Source: Prorocentrum cordatum
Lineage: Eukaryota > Sar > Dinophyceae > Prorocentrales > Prorocentraceae
Length of the DNA: 27,500 nucleotides
Reading direction: 5' to 3'
Assembly: GCA_963575745.1 (NCBI GenBank)
Contig: CAUYUJ010015264.1
Span: forward strand, 77,501-105,000
The translations under genes and the position numbers were made by a program. Shown piece by piece: positions 1 through 8,734 of the stretch; the stretch's first letter is position 1, and every line of letters begins with the position of its first letter. A model generated the notes under the pieces. The model was not told where the DNA came from and did no database searches. It saw nothing but the letters and a program-made list of their open reading frames with translations.

Positions 1-349
1 CCTCAGCCTGCCTCAGCATCAGCCTGCCTCAGCCTCAGCCTCAGCCTGCCTCAGCCTCAGCCTCAGCCTCAGCCTGCTTCAGCCTCAGCCTCAATCTGCC
101 TTCAGCCTCGGCTTAGTCTCAGCCTGCCTCAGCAGCCTCAGCTCAGCCTGCCTCAGCCTCAGCCTGCATCAGCCTCAGCTCAGCCTCAGCCTGCCTCAGC
201 CTCAGCCTGCAGCCTCAGCCTCAGCCTGCTTCAGCCTCAGCCTCAGCCTGCATCAGCCTCAGCCTCAGTCTGCCTTCAGCCTCGGCCTCAGCCTCAGCCT
301 GCCTCAGCCTGCCTCAGCCTGCCTCAGCCTCAGCCTCAGCCTGCCTCAG
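1..349. repeat. CCTCAG / CCTCAGCCTG minisatellite
   Basis: The stretch is built almost wholly from CCTCAG hexamers and CCTCAGCCTG decamers in irregular order, with occasional variants such as TTCAGCCTCGG. It begins before the window. No frame looks like ordinary protein. It ends abruptly where the 73-bp array starts. Confidence 0.95.
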
Positions 350-780
350 CATTCAAAATGTGGCCAGGGAATGGAATTCTGGGAACTCGAAGAACACGAA
401 GTGGCCTACAGTTGCTCCGGGCATTCAAAATCATACCCAGGAATGGAGTTCTGGGAAGTCCAAGAGCACGAAGTGGCCTACAGTTGGCTCCGGGCATTCA
501 AAATGTGGCCCGGGAATGGAGTTCTGGGAACTCGAAGACCACGAAGTGGCCTACAGTTGGCTCCGGGCATCCAAAATGTGGCCCGGGAATGGAGTTCTGG
601 GAACTCGAAGAGCACGAAGTGGCCTACAGTTGGCTCCGGGCATTCCAGAATGTGGCCCGGGAATGGAGTTCTGGGAAGTCGAAGAGCACGAAGTGTGTGA
701 CTGTTGCATCCGGTTATTCAGAATGTGGCCTGGGAATGGGGTTCTGAGAGGTCGACGAGCACGAAGTGTGTGACTGTTGG
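350..780. repeat. 73-bp tandem repeat, about six copies
   Basis: The anchor GCATTCAAAATGTGG recurs (with substitutions) near 350, 421, 494, 567, 640 and 713, giving a 71-73 bp period. Each unit carries the sub-motifs GGAATGGAGTTCTGGGAA, AGCACGAAGTGGCC and CAGTTGGCTCCGGG. Because 73 is not a multiple of three, successive units are read in different frames. All three plus frames therefore show the same peptides in rotated order, which argues against coding. The last unit is diverged (GTGTGTGACTGTTG replaces the GGCCTACAGTTGG part). Confidence 0.95.
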
Positions 781-904
781 TGAAAAACGAGCCCGGCACA
801 GGCCCGGCACCCTGCCGGCCGGCAACTCCCAACGCCTGCCCGGACCCCCCTGTGGAGTGATCTGTGAGCTCTTTTGAGTCAACTAGAAACCTATCAGTCT
901 ACGC

Positions 905-1995
905 TGTTAGGTAATTTTTAACAAAGTCGCCTTTTGGGTTTTCCGACGTTACAGGACGGCCCAAGAGGCTCCCAAGACCGCCCCAAGACGGCCCAAGAAG
1001 TTTCCCAGAGGGCCCCAGGACAGCCCAAGAGGGCCCCAAGACGGCCCAAGAGGCGCCCAAGATGGCCCAAGAGGGCCCCAAGACGGGCCCAAGAGGGGGC
1101 CCAGAGGGGGACCACGAACCGCAAGCTCGAGCCTTCCGCCCCAAGAGGCCGCCAGGAGGCCCCCAGGAGGCCCCTCAAGAGGCCCCAGGAGACCCCAGAC
1201 GTCCAAGGACGCCCCCAAGAGCCCCAAGAAGCCTCCAACATGCGTCCCAAGAGGGCCCCTAGACGCAAAAATTGGCCCATTCCCTTCGTAAAACGTACAT
1301 TTTCAACAAAGTTGTCTTTTGGGCTTTCCGACGTTACAGGACGGCCCAAGAGGCGCCCAAGACCGCCCCAAGACGGCCCAAGAAGCTTCCAAGAGGGCCC
1401 CAGGACAGCCCAAGAGGGCCCCAAGACGGCCCAAGAGGCGCCCAAGATGGCCCAAGAGGGCCCCAAGACGGGCCCAAGAGGGGGCCCAGAGGGGGACCAC
1501 GAACCGCAAGCTCGAGCCTTCCGCCCCAAGAGGCCGCCAGGAGGCCATCAGGAGGCCCCTCAAGAGGCCCCAGGAGACCCCAGACGTCCAAGGACGCCCC
1601 CAAGACGCCCCAAGAAGCCTCCAACATGCGTCCCAAGAGGGCCCCTAGACGCAAAAATTGGCCCATTCCGTTCGTAAAACGTACATTTTCAACCAAGTCG
1701 CCTTTTGGGCTTTCCGACGTTACAGGACGGCCCAAGAGGCGCCCAAGACCGCCCCAAGACGGCCCAAGAAGCTTCCAAGAGGGCCCCAGGACAGCCCAAG
1801 AGGGCCCCAAGACGGCCCAAGAGGCGCCCAAGATGGCCCAAGAGGGCCCCAAGACGGGCCCAAGAGGGGGCCCAGAGGGGGACCACGAACCGCAAGCTCG
1901 AGCCTTCCGCCCCAAGAGGCCGCCAGGAGGCCCCAAGGAGGCCCCTCAAGAGGCCCCAGGAGACCCCAGACGTCCAAGGACGCCCCCAAGACGCT
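905..1995. repeat. Higher-order tandem array, three copies of a 385/386-bp unit
   Basis: The anchor CTTTCCGACGTTACAGG occurs with its GACGTT at 945, 1330 and 1716, so the period is 385-386 bp. Each unit contains about 40 bp of less repetitive sequence (TTCGTAAAACGTACATTTTCAAC, then CTTTTGGGCTTTCCGACG). A long run of CCCAAGAGG/CCCAAGACGG subrepeats follows, then a shared block around ACCACGAACCGCAAGCTCGAGC. The third copy breaks off near 1992 into unrelated sequence. Long open frames exist on both strands (GPSWAVLG-type on minus, QEGPKTAQE-type on plus); they reflect subrepeat periodicity and I do not call them genes. Confidence 0.93.
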
Positions 1996-2053
1996 TCGCG
2001 TCACCAATTTCTTCTCGCAACGATTCCTGGGTCTGTGACTCGACAGAACCTAA

Positions 2054-2123
2054 GCGCGCGCGAAGCGCGCGCGTGGTTCTAGTATATATATATATATACA
2101 AGACTGCAGTGGCGCTTCGCGCC
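2054..2123. other. Two short GC hairpins flanking a (TA)n tract
   Basis: 2054-2061 (GCGCGCGC) and 2065-2072 form a perfect 8-bp stem around a GAA loop. An alternating TA tract follows at about 2081-2097. GGCGC TTC GCGCC at 2111-2123 is a second stem-loop. GCGCTTCGCGC-type motifs recur elsewhere in the window, for example near 11316 and 11420. Function unknown. Confidence 0.7.
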
Positions 2124-2330
2124 ATGCACCTTGGTCCTTGAAGTTCGGTATGCAGGCGGAATGTCAGGAAGGTCGAGCCGACAATTTATTGATAACTCCT
2201 GGTTGTATGTTCCGGCATCGCCGCTATATTGATGTGATTCGTTATCCGTCCTCCATGTTTTTTGTTCCTTATTTTCGCCATACCCTGCGCATTTTCTCCA
2301 TCCTCCTCAGCTCTTTTTTGCGGGGGCTCC
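2124..2330. other. Less repetitive segment with an unassigned open frame
   Basis: This roughly 200-bp stretch is lower in GC than its flanks and not visibly repetitive. A plus frame is open from 2138 through it and into the following repeat (peptides such as CMFRHRRYIDVIRYPSSMFF). I recognise no family. The frame runs into GLLIGEPLGASLKLF-type repeat-derived sequence, so it may simply be an open frame at a repeat boundary. Confidence 0.25.
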
Positions 2331-2880
2331 TCATTGGAGAGCCTCTAGGGGCCTCACTAAAGTTGTTTCGGGCTTTCTTAAGGCCTTCTGGAGGCCTCCT
2401 GGGCGTATTTTGGGGGCCTCCGGAGGCTTCCTCGGACCACCCTGCCTCCAACCGCCGTCTCCCTGAACGACCGCATCACGATTTGGAATTATTCGGAGGG
2501 TGTCTTTGGGCCATCTCGGGCCGCCATGGGGCTTTCTGAGGGCCATCTTGAACCCGTGTTGTGCCGTTTTGGGGCTCTCTTGGACTGCCTGGAAGCCCTT
2601 TCGGATGGTTGTGGGGCGATTTGGGAGCCCCCAGGCGGCTTCGGACGCCCAGAAGACCGCCGTCTTGGAGCGTCGGGAAGCCGAAAAGAGGAGAACCCCA
2701 AATTTCACCAAACACCTACAGACAATCAATGATTTTTGCCTCGGGGGGCCTTCTTGGGAGTGCTCTTGGAAACCTCTTTCGGGCCGTGCTGGAGGCTTCT
2801 TGGGCCATCTTGAGGTCACGTCGGTCACTCTTGGAGCGCTATTGTGCTGTCTGGGGGTCTCTGGGACGTCTCCGATGACC
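2330..2880 (-). repeat. Degenerate, inverted relative of the 385-bp repeat
   Basis: On the minus strand this region contains CTTTTCGGCTTCCCGACGCTCCAAGACGG (plus positions about 2660-2697). It aligns with the anchor CTTTTGGGCTTTCCGACGTTACAGGACGG of the 905-1995 array. Both encode the same octapeptide, GFPTLQDG, on opposite genomic strands. The rest is degenerate CTTGGGGGCCTCC-type sequence, the reverse complement style of the upstream array, without a clean period. Confidence 0.75.
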
Positions 2881-3056
2881 CCCTGATCGCCCTAAGTGTG
2901 CTGGGAAGGCTTGGCGAAACGCCTTGCGAGGCCCGGTGGCCGCTTCGAGGCCCGTCCGGAGGGCTCCAAAGCCCCAGGTCCCCGGAGTCCGGTTTTGGGG
3001 GGGGGGCGGGGTGACGGGTTTTCCCCCCGCCCGGGCTTATAGAAATACAGGAAGAG

Positions 3057-3119
3057 GAATATATACATATATATATATATATACACATACATACATACAT
3101 ACATACATACATACATACA

Positions 3120-3155
<36 letters not shown>

Positions 3156-3158
3156 TAG
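3057..3158. repeat. (TA)n and (CATA)n microsatellite
   Basis: A TA run of about 25 bp leads into roughly 16 consecutive CATA tetranucleotides and ends in another TA run. Peptides such as [10 protein letters not shown] on the minus strand are readings of this tetranucleotide and not real protein. Confidence 0.98.
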
Positions 3159-3159
3159 G

Positions 3160-3740
3160 TGTGTATATATAAACTCAGGGAAGGGAGGGGGAGGGCTCCC
3201 CTCCCCGAAGGGCAGAGGGGTTGTGGAAGAGGAAAGACACCCTCGTTAAACCACCTATCGTCCAAAAGGCTTGTGGGATTTCCTATTCCTGCTCTGTCCC
3301 CCTCCCTCATCGCACCCTCCCTCCTCCTCGTCTTCCTCCTCCTGTGACGGAGAGTTCCGCACGGCACGTTTCGTTGCCAATAGGTCGTCGGCGAATTTTG
3401 GCCACCATTGTCCTCCTCCTCTTCCTCCTGGTGGCGGTGTACTTCTAGACAAGACCCTAGCCCTGAGTTTGTGTCAGTTCGTGTCGCCTGACTTCCATCC
3501 GCCTGCTCCAGCCATGACCTCGTGGACAGGGAGCCACGAGGGGTGGCGATTGTTTGATACCGGCGGGGGCAGCGATCCCACGCCGCCCATCGGCCGCCGC
3601 CGATCCGCCGAGCTGAACGCTGGACCACTCGATGCTTACCACCACCACCACCACCACCTCCTGCTCCTCTTTCTCCTATATCGCTCTTTCTTCGCCTCCC
3701 CTCCTCAGCCTCCTCTTGGAAGTCAGTCGTCCTCCGCTGT
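3160..3740. other. No supported gene; pyrimidine-rich low-complexity DNA
   Basis: The stretch holds CCTCCTC-rich patches, GGGAGGGGGAGGG near 3181 and a short run of ACC codons near 3638-3657. Several frames are open but give only low-complexity serine, proline and histidine runs. I see no splice or coding signal I would defend. Confidence 0.5.
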
Positions 3741-3757
3741 CGTTCGTGAGTCGAGAG

Positions 3758-3880
3758 GTGGAGGACGTCGTGAAGCTCCAGGGCACCGTGCCGCTGCACT
3801 TCACGGGTGCCAAGGTCTCGGAGAAGCTCTACAAGATGCTGCGCGAGCACCAGGACACTCCTTGCCGCCAGCGCCTGGGG
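3758..3880 (+). CDS. Coding-like segment, family unknown (possible exon)
   Basis: In the frame starting at 3758 the sequence gives balanced, non-repetitive protein: VEDVVKLQGTVPLHFTGAKV followed by SEKLYKMLREHQDTP. Third positions are almost all G or C (GTG GAG GAC GTC GTG AAG CTC CAG), as expected for a real exon in a GC-rich genome. An AG sits immediately upstream (CGAGAG before GTGGAG), so an acceptor is possible. The frame stays open to about 4201 but loses coding character near 3880. I do not recognise the family. GTVPLHFTG faintly resembles the GTIPVxYxG stretch of UEV domains, too weakly to name. It could equally be a pseudogene scrap. Confidence 0.4.
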
Positions 3881-4266
3881 AACGATGGGACTGTGGGGTC
3901 GCGGACGTCATCCCGCCCTCTCTTCCCTTGCTTCGTCGCCCGTTCCTCCTACTTGACTCCCTTCGGGGAGCAGGAGGAGGAGGAGGAGGGGACGCAACGA
4001 GCACCATTGCTTGATGTCAGCCTAATGCAAAAAACTCCGAGAAGTGGAACACCAGACGGAGGAAGCGCAGGGAGGAAACACGGGTGTTTGAGGCAGGGGT
4101 GGCGTCGGTGGGACGTGAGGATTGCGACGAACGCACCTACCCCCCCCTCCCTCTGCCTCCTCCCCCTCCTCCCCCCGCCCCGCCTTGACCTTCCTCCGTC
4201 CTGAGGGCGCCAACCATGCACCTACATTCGGATGCGACTCCTGGGAGGTCAAAGTCTGACCTTGCC

Positions 4267-4366
4267 CTGTTCCGAAATCCGGTCTAATCCGGCTTAATCC
4301 CGCTCAATCCCGCTTAGTCCAGTTGAATCTCGCTTCATCTCGCTTACTCCGCGGCCTAATCTGGCG
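4267..4366. repeat. 10-bp minisatellite, consensus CCGGCTTAAT
   Basis: About ten consecutive decamers can be read: CCGGTCTAAT, CCGGCTTAAT, CCCGCTCAAT, CCCGCTTAGT, CCAGTTGAAT, CTCGCTTCAT, CTCGCTTACT and diverged units after. The period is strict apart from one insertion near 4352. The same unit forms a shorter array at 24225-24272. Confidence 0.9.
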
Positions 4367-4559
4367 CAATGGCCCCCCAGTGAGACTCAATTCTCCCTGA
4401 TACTTCCGACGAAGACCTCCAAGCAGTTGCCTCCTAACCTCCACCGTTCCTGGCCAGGCGAATATTGGGCCTCAGATCGGTGTCAGATTCAGGCGAATGG
4501 GTCCTTTGCAGAGGGGGTGTCAAAATGTACGCACTAGTTCGTGCAATCGTTCGTGCTGG

Positions 4560-4790
4560 GTCGTGCTGGATGGGGGTGCAGGATGCGTTGCATTCGGCAC
4601 TGTTGGTCCGTAAGAGTAGGAGGTTGATAGACCTCCTACCCTGACACGTCGATTTGTGAATTGGCCGATTTCGGTTCGCGAGAGGGCGTCACGGCCGTTA
4701 TGTTTGCGGGTCCAGGTCCGTCGGTTTCGGCCCTAGGCCGTTTTCACTATAAAGAGAGGTCTACTACAGGGAGGCTCGTCTACCACCGAA
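4560..4790 (+). repeat. Dispersed repeat family 1, copy A (contains TATAAAG)
   Basis: This copy aligns collinearly with 7088-7310. Shared blocks include GGGGTGCAG, GTGAATTGkCCGwTTTCGGTTC, CGAGAGGGCG, GGCCGTTAT and GTCGTTTTCACT-type sequence. Copy A carries CACTATAAAGAGAGG at about 4746, where copy B has lost the TATA-like core. The segment TGTCAAAATGTACG just upstream (4518) and the TATA-like box make an LTR or promoter origin possible. I cannot define both ends. Confidence 0.6.
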
Positions 4791-4920
4791 AGAGAGGCTA
4801 ATTTACGCCCCCTGAGCCACGTGAGGAACGACTGCACCCTTTTCTGCGACCCCCTTCGGAAGGGACCCCGCCTTGCCCAGGGCCAGCGGCGTGGCTCGCG
4901 CCTCCCCGGCCAAGCCGACA

Positions 4921-5822
4921 GGGGGAGGAGGAGGAGGAGGAGGAGGAGGAGGAGGAGGAGGAGGAGGAGGAGGAGGAGGAGGAGGAGGAGGAGGAGGGGG
5001 GGGAGGGGAGGGGGGGGGGGGGGGGGGAGGGGGAGGAGGAGGAGGAGGGAGGAGGAGGAGGAGGAGGAGGAGGAGGAGGAGGAGGAGGAGGAGGAGGAGG
5101 AGGAGGGAGGAGGAGGGAGGAGGAGGAGGAGGAGGAGGGAGGCGGAGGAGGAGGAGGGAGGAGGGAGGGAGGAGGGAGGAGGGAGGGGAGAGGGGGGTAA
5201 GGAGGGAGGGGAGGAGGGAGGAGGGAGGAGGGAGGGAGGTAGGAGGGAGGAGGGGAGGAGGAGGAGGAGGAGGGAGGGGGAGGAGGGAGGAGGGAGGAGG
5301 AGGAGGAGGAGGGGAGGGGAGGAGGAGGAGGGTTGGAGGGAGGAGGGAGCAGGGGGAGGAGGAGGAGGAGGAGGAGGAGGAGGAGGAGGAGGAGGAGGAG
5401 GAGGAGGGGAGGAGGAGGAGGAGGAGGAGGAGGAGGAGGAGGGGGAGGAGGAGGAGGAGGAGGAGGAGGAGGAGGAGGAGGAGGGAGGAGGAGGAGGAGG
5501 AGAGGGGAGGAGGGGGAGGAGAGGAGGAGGAGGAGGAGGAGGGAGGAGGGAGGAGGGAGGAGGGGGAGAGAGGAGAGAGGAGGGAGGAGGAGGAGGAGGA
5601 GGAGGAGGAGGAGGAGGAGGGAGGAGCAGGAGGAGGAGGAGGAGGGAGGAGGGAGGAGGGAGGAGGGGGAGGGAGGAGGAGGAGGGAGGAGGAGGGAGGG
5701 GAGGGGGAGGGGGGATGAGGAGGAGGAGGAGGAGGAGGAGGAGAGGAAAGAGGAAGAGGAAGAAGAAGAAGAAGAGGAGGAGGAGAGGAGGAGGAGGAGG
5801 AGGAGGAGGAGGAGGAGCAGGG
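4921..5822. repeat. GGA/GGGA polypurine ocean (about 0.9 kb)
   Basis: The plus strand is almost pure A/G: GGA triplets interrupted by GGGA and poly-G, with GAAGAAGAA near 5760-5775. Only a few pyrimidines break it (for example near 5154, 5199, 5240, 5333, 5627 and 5716). Open frames on both strands (poly-E/G/R and poly-S/P/L) are artefacts. Such a tract can form triplex (H-DNA) or G-quadruplex structures. Confidence 0.97.
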
Positions 5823-5980
5823 GGGGGGATATCATGGCGTGGGCCGTGATATTTTTCTCAGATTTCATGGCGCCTCTTCTTATTTCCTTACGTTCCTGGC
5901 CCCCCCGCTGGGCCGCGCACGAGCCGCCCGTCATGCTTCGCACCCCCCCCTCTTGGACACCCCCCTCTTGGCCGCTCCCG

Positions 5981-6010
5981 AGCTCGCTCGTGGACGGCAG
6001 GCAGCTGCAC
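5981..6010. repeat. Short direct repeat, copy 1 (partner 6585-6610)
   Basis: CTCGCTCGTGGACGGCAGGCAGCTG here matches CGCTCGTTGACGGCAGGCAGCTG near 6587. Both are open in a frame reading SLVDGRQL. The partner continues into AGATTCCAGCATA, which also occurs near 6354. These look like scraps of one diverged repeat. Confidence 0.6.
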
Positions 6011-6029
6011 AGCGGGGACGCGCAGCAAT

Positions 6030-6169
6030 CAAGCAGCGGCAAAGCGTCCTGGCGTGCCTATAGGCCCACCAAAAAGTGGTCTCGGAACCTTCTGTGGTCT
6101 CCACGAAGTGTTCTTCGAGCATTTCTGGTTGGGACTGCCTTGTTTGAAGCCATCGGGTTCATGTTCTAA
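6030..6169 (+). pseudogene. Relic of unknown protein family X, C-terminal fragment (copy C)
   Basis: The frame ends at TAA 6167-6169 and reads RPTKKWSRNLLWSPRSVLRA then FLVGTALFEAIGFMF. It aligns residue for residue with the end of the copy at 25161-25661 (CSKTLLLSARHVLR, LVETVLFEYIG), including the position of the terminal stop and the bases TAAGAACATT just after it. DNA identity over about 116 bp is roughly 78% by hand count. Upstream, SWRAYRPTK matches FVLRKYRSTK with one residue missing. Above that the frame runs into unrelated sequence and the GGA ocean, so only the C-terminus survives. Function unknown. Confidence 0.7.
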
Positions 6170-6409
6170 GAACATTATGCCGGTCGGTCGTCAGGGTACC
6201 CCGGGTTTCTTCGCTCCGCGCGCTGCGCGGTGGCTTCCCATGGCTGCTGAGAAAGCTGCTGCGTTCATGGTGCTCTGGGCTCCCCCCCCACTTACATCTC
6301 GCGCCTGCGAGTTTCAGGGCTGGGTTTCTTGCGAGGGTTGTTTTCGCGGCCGAGATTCCAGCATAGTTTAGTTCGGTAGCCAATCATGGGAGCCTGGTGC
6401 ACCCTCTTA

Positions 6410-6528
6410 ATTCCGTCTTTAGCGTCGATAAGCGTCGAGTAGCGTTTGGGAGTCGATGAGATAGCGTCGGCCAGCGTCGATTTAGCATCGATCCAGCGTC
6501 GATTAGCATCGATTCGCAAGAGCCGACA
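6410..6528. repeat. Degenerate TAGCGTCGAT minisatellite
   Basis: Units such as TTAGCGTCGATA, AGCGTCGAGT, TAGCGTCGGCC, AGCGTCGATT, TAGCATCGATCC and AGCGTCGATTAGCATCGATT repeat about every 10-12 bp. The minus strand gives ANRRWIDAKSTLADA-type peptides from it, which are not credible protein. Confidence 0.85.
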
Positions 6529-6639
6529 AGATGGTATGGGAGACTCCAATGAGGTGCCACCGAAGAGGAGCGGCCAGGTGCCCGTCGCTCGTTGACGGCA
6601 GGCAGCTGTGTTGGCTTCCCAGATTCCAGCATATGCTTG

Positions 6640-6885
6640 GCGCCGCTCTGCCTCGAGAATCGAACGGCTGTTCCGTCTCATCCCCCCTCAGGGGGCGGGG
6701 AGGCACTCAATTTGTTGTCAGCGCCTCCTGGTTTCGTGCTTCTTCCCACTCCTTCCGAACGATGGGTGGAGTCAACCCGCCTAGTCAGGATAAGCGACTT
6801 CCCAAGAATTTCCCAGAGCATCCTTGCCCCATTCGGCCCATCCTTGGCAACGTTCGCTGGCCAGCCTCGTTCGACACACGCTGCC
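6640..6885. other. No supported gene
   Basis: This mixed-composition sequence has several short open frames in all phases, none recognisable. I see no repeat except that its 3' end leads into dispersed repeat family 2. Confidence 0.4.
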
Positions 6886-6960
6886 ATGGCCCCCCGAGGC
6901 CCTTGTGTCCTTACCGCGCATCCTTACCATACGGATCGACTGTAATCACGCTTGCGGTCT
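6886..6960 (+). repeat. Dispersed repeat family 2, copy 1 (partner 9236-9300)
   Basis: GGCCCTTGTGTCCTTACCGCGCATCC... TCGACTGTAATCACGC aligns with GGGTCTTGTGTCCTCTCGCGGGTCC... TCGACTGTTATCATCC at 9236-9300, same orientation, over about 65 bp. The ends are not clear. Confidence 0.55.
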
Positions 6961-7087
6961 TGGGCAGCCTGGGAGGTCCATGACCGAACTGCCCGCTCAC
7001 AGGCTCCTCGACAGCGGTGTGCCTCCTCGCTCTTCCTCCTCCCCCTCCCGGGTCTGCCGTCGGAGGAGTGCCCTGCCCGTCGGCTCG

Positions 7088-7310
7088 AGCCTGGAGAGGG
7101 GTGCAGACGCGTGAAGCCAGGGGCACGGTTCTAAGACTCGGGGGTGGACAGGACCCCTTACAGTGGCACGGCGATTAGTGAATTGTCCGTTTTCGGTTCT
7201 CGAGAGGGCGCCGTGGCCGTTATTTTCCAGGCTTGCGCCCGCCAGGTTTGGGCCTCAGGTCGTTTTCACTAAACCACGTTTTGCTAAAGGGAGGTCTGTC
7301 CATCCCGGAA
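7088..7310 (+). repeat. Dispersed repeat family 1, copy B
   Basis: This is the collinear partner of 4560-4790: GAGGGGTGCAG, GTGAATTGTCCGTTTTCGG, CGAGAGGGCGCCGTGGCCGTTAT, GTCGTTTTCACTAAA and AAAGGGAGGTCTGTC. Compared with copy A it lacks the TATAAAG core and has small indels. The copies are old and well diverged. Confidence 0.6.
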
Positions 7311-7680
7311 GATGGTGTTGTGAATCAAGTGGTCCTTATCGCCCCAGTCCTGACCGAATTGATCTGGATCTCATGTTCGGGGCGCGCCGTCAGCTCGAGC
7401 GCAAGGCCCGGTTCGGCTCCCGAGCGGGACGGGCCCAGAAGGGGCGAGTCCGAACCGAGCCGGGGCGCACCGACACTGGACGGGCCGAAATGCGGGGAAA
7501 GGACGATCCCCTCTGGGGGGGCCCAGACACGGGAAAACACATGCCAATCCAACGACCGCATGACACGTGTGAGGTGCCCTCTCCGTACACACATCTGTCT
7601 CTACGCGCGAAGAGACAGAGGACCTCAAGGTGGATATCTCCATGGGTGGCCTGGACACCTGAAAACGAGCATGTTGCATG

Positions 7681-7828
7681 TGACATCCTCAACGGACTCT
7701 GCAGAACCAGCGTTTCGCTCGAGACATCCTCACACTCTGCAAAGTAAGTGATTCGCTTGAAACGTCCCAACAAATCCTGCAAAACCTGCATACTGCCAGA
7801 AATATCCTCAACAGATCAATTCGCTGGC
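7681..7828. repeat. Degenerate 38-41 bp tandem repeat
   Basis: Three to four units begin GACATCCTCAACGGACTCTGC (7681), GACATCCTCACACTCTGC (7722), AACGTCCCAACAAATCCTGC (7760) and AAATATCCTCAACAGATC (7799). Each ends in a TTCGCTCGA/TTCGCTTGA-like element. A related GATATCTCC/GGACACCTG phrase just upstream may be an older unit. Confidence 0.7.
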
Positions 7829-7984
7829 CCCACGCGATCTCGTCATACATCGCACTGCTCAGGCCTGACGCAAGTCGAGGTCCGGCACAGCTACCTACTA
7901 AAAAAGCAATTTTGGCCAGTCCCATTTCCAGGAACAACAAAACGGTACGCCAGTTCGGCGGCGAGCCAGAGGTGGAAGTGAGAA

Positions 7985-8130
7985 GGAGACGGCCTCCTCG
8001 GAAGGCTCGGACGTCCCCTGGCCTTCTGAGAAGTTTCCCGAGCCTTCGCCGAAGACGCAGAAAACCTTTCAGAAGGCTCGAGGGCTCCTGAGAAGTCCCG
8101 CCGCCTTCTGAGAAGGCCCTCTCCTCCTCG
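7985..8130. repeat. CCTTCTGAGAAG palindrome cluster
   Basis: The palindrome CTTCTGAGAAG, or a close variant, occurs near 8022, 8063 (TTTCAGAAGG), 8087 (CTCCTGAGAAG) and 8106, separated by CCCGAG/CTCGAG spacers. Flanking CCTCCTCGG boxes appear at both ends (about 7994 and 8121). The inverted GAA/TTC units superficially resemble heat-shock-element spacing, but no gene is attached. Confidence 0.65.
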
Positions 8131-8242
8131 GGGCGCGCCGCTGAATGTCGGTCAAAATCGGCCCCCGGACCCCTTTCTGGGGTACAGCCGACACGGTTTT
8201 TGACCCCGGATCAAGTTTCGGGGGCCCTGCGGGGCCCGAGAA

Positions 8243-8258
8243 CGGCCCCCGGGGGCCG
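8243..8258. other. Perfect 16-bp palindrome CGGCCCCCGGGGGCCG
   Basis: The sequence equals its own reverse complement. It is preceded by GGGGGCCCTGCGGGGCCCG, another near-palindrome. No function can be assigned. Confidence 0.9.
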
Positions 8259-8399
8259 AAAACTGCGAAAAAGAGCGCCTCGCACCTCGAAGTTCGAGCC
8301 TCGACGCTCCCCCCCCTTCGCCCGCCGCCGACCAGTGGCCCTCGGCAGCTTCGCAGGGGGGGTCGCGCTTTCGCGCTGCCCGCCGTGCCAGGGGTCGTC

Positions 8400-8600
8400 T
8401 CGATTCCCCCGATTCGATTAGATTCGATTTCGGTGGCTTCCGATTCCGATCCGATTCGATGTTGGATTCCGATTTGGGCTCCGATTTTTCAATGGAGGCT
8501 TGCTAAACTGCCGATTTCCGCCGATTCGACTTTTCCCGATTCGGCTGCCGAATTCCGCCGATCCGATTGATGTCGATCGCCGATCCGACTTGTCGATTCG
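8400..8600. repeat. CCGATTCGAT degenerate repeat field
   Basis: Units of GATTCGATT, CCGATTCCGAT, GATCCGATTCG and GCCGATTTCC recur every 8-12 bp for about 200 bp without a fixed period. Open frames here only echo the repeat. Confidence 0.9.
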
Positions 8601-8734
8601 ATTCTGGGCTCTCCTGCCGCCGTGCGCCGCAGGCCGAGGGCACCTGCTCCCACACCTTCGGTGCGCTGGACCCGGTGCAGGCCGCGCCGCGGGCAGCGGG
8701 CGCCTGCTGCTCGAGTCGCGCGGGCCCGCCCGCC

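Noticed and set aside
905-2007. Repeat-protein genes in the 385-bp array (QEGPKTAQE or GPSWAVLG repeats)
   Set aside because: The period is not a multiple of three and all frames are open; the peptides follow from CCCAAGA subrepeats.
3632-3657. Run of histidine codons resembling a metal-binding tract
   Set aside because: A short ACC microsatellite in low-complexity sequence, not part of a credible protein.
4798-6042. Very long open frames (over 300 residues) across the GGA ocean on both strands
   Set aside because: They are poly-S/P/L or poly-E/G/R readings of GGA triplets, open in nearly every frame. There is no non-repetitive domain.
7163-7751. Two overlapping plus-strand frames of 170-190 codons
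   Set aside because: They cross the dispersed repeat and the 40-bp tandem field, show no domain, and are open in several phases.
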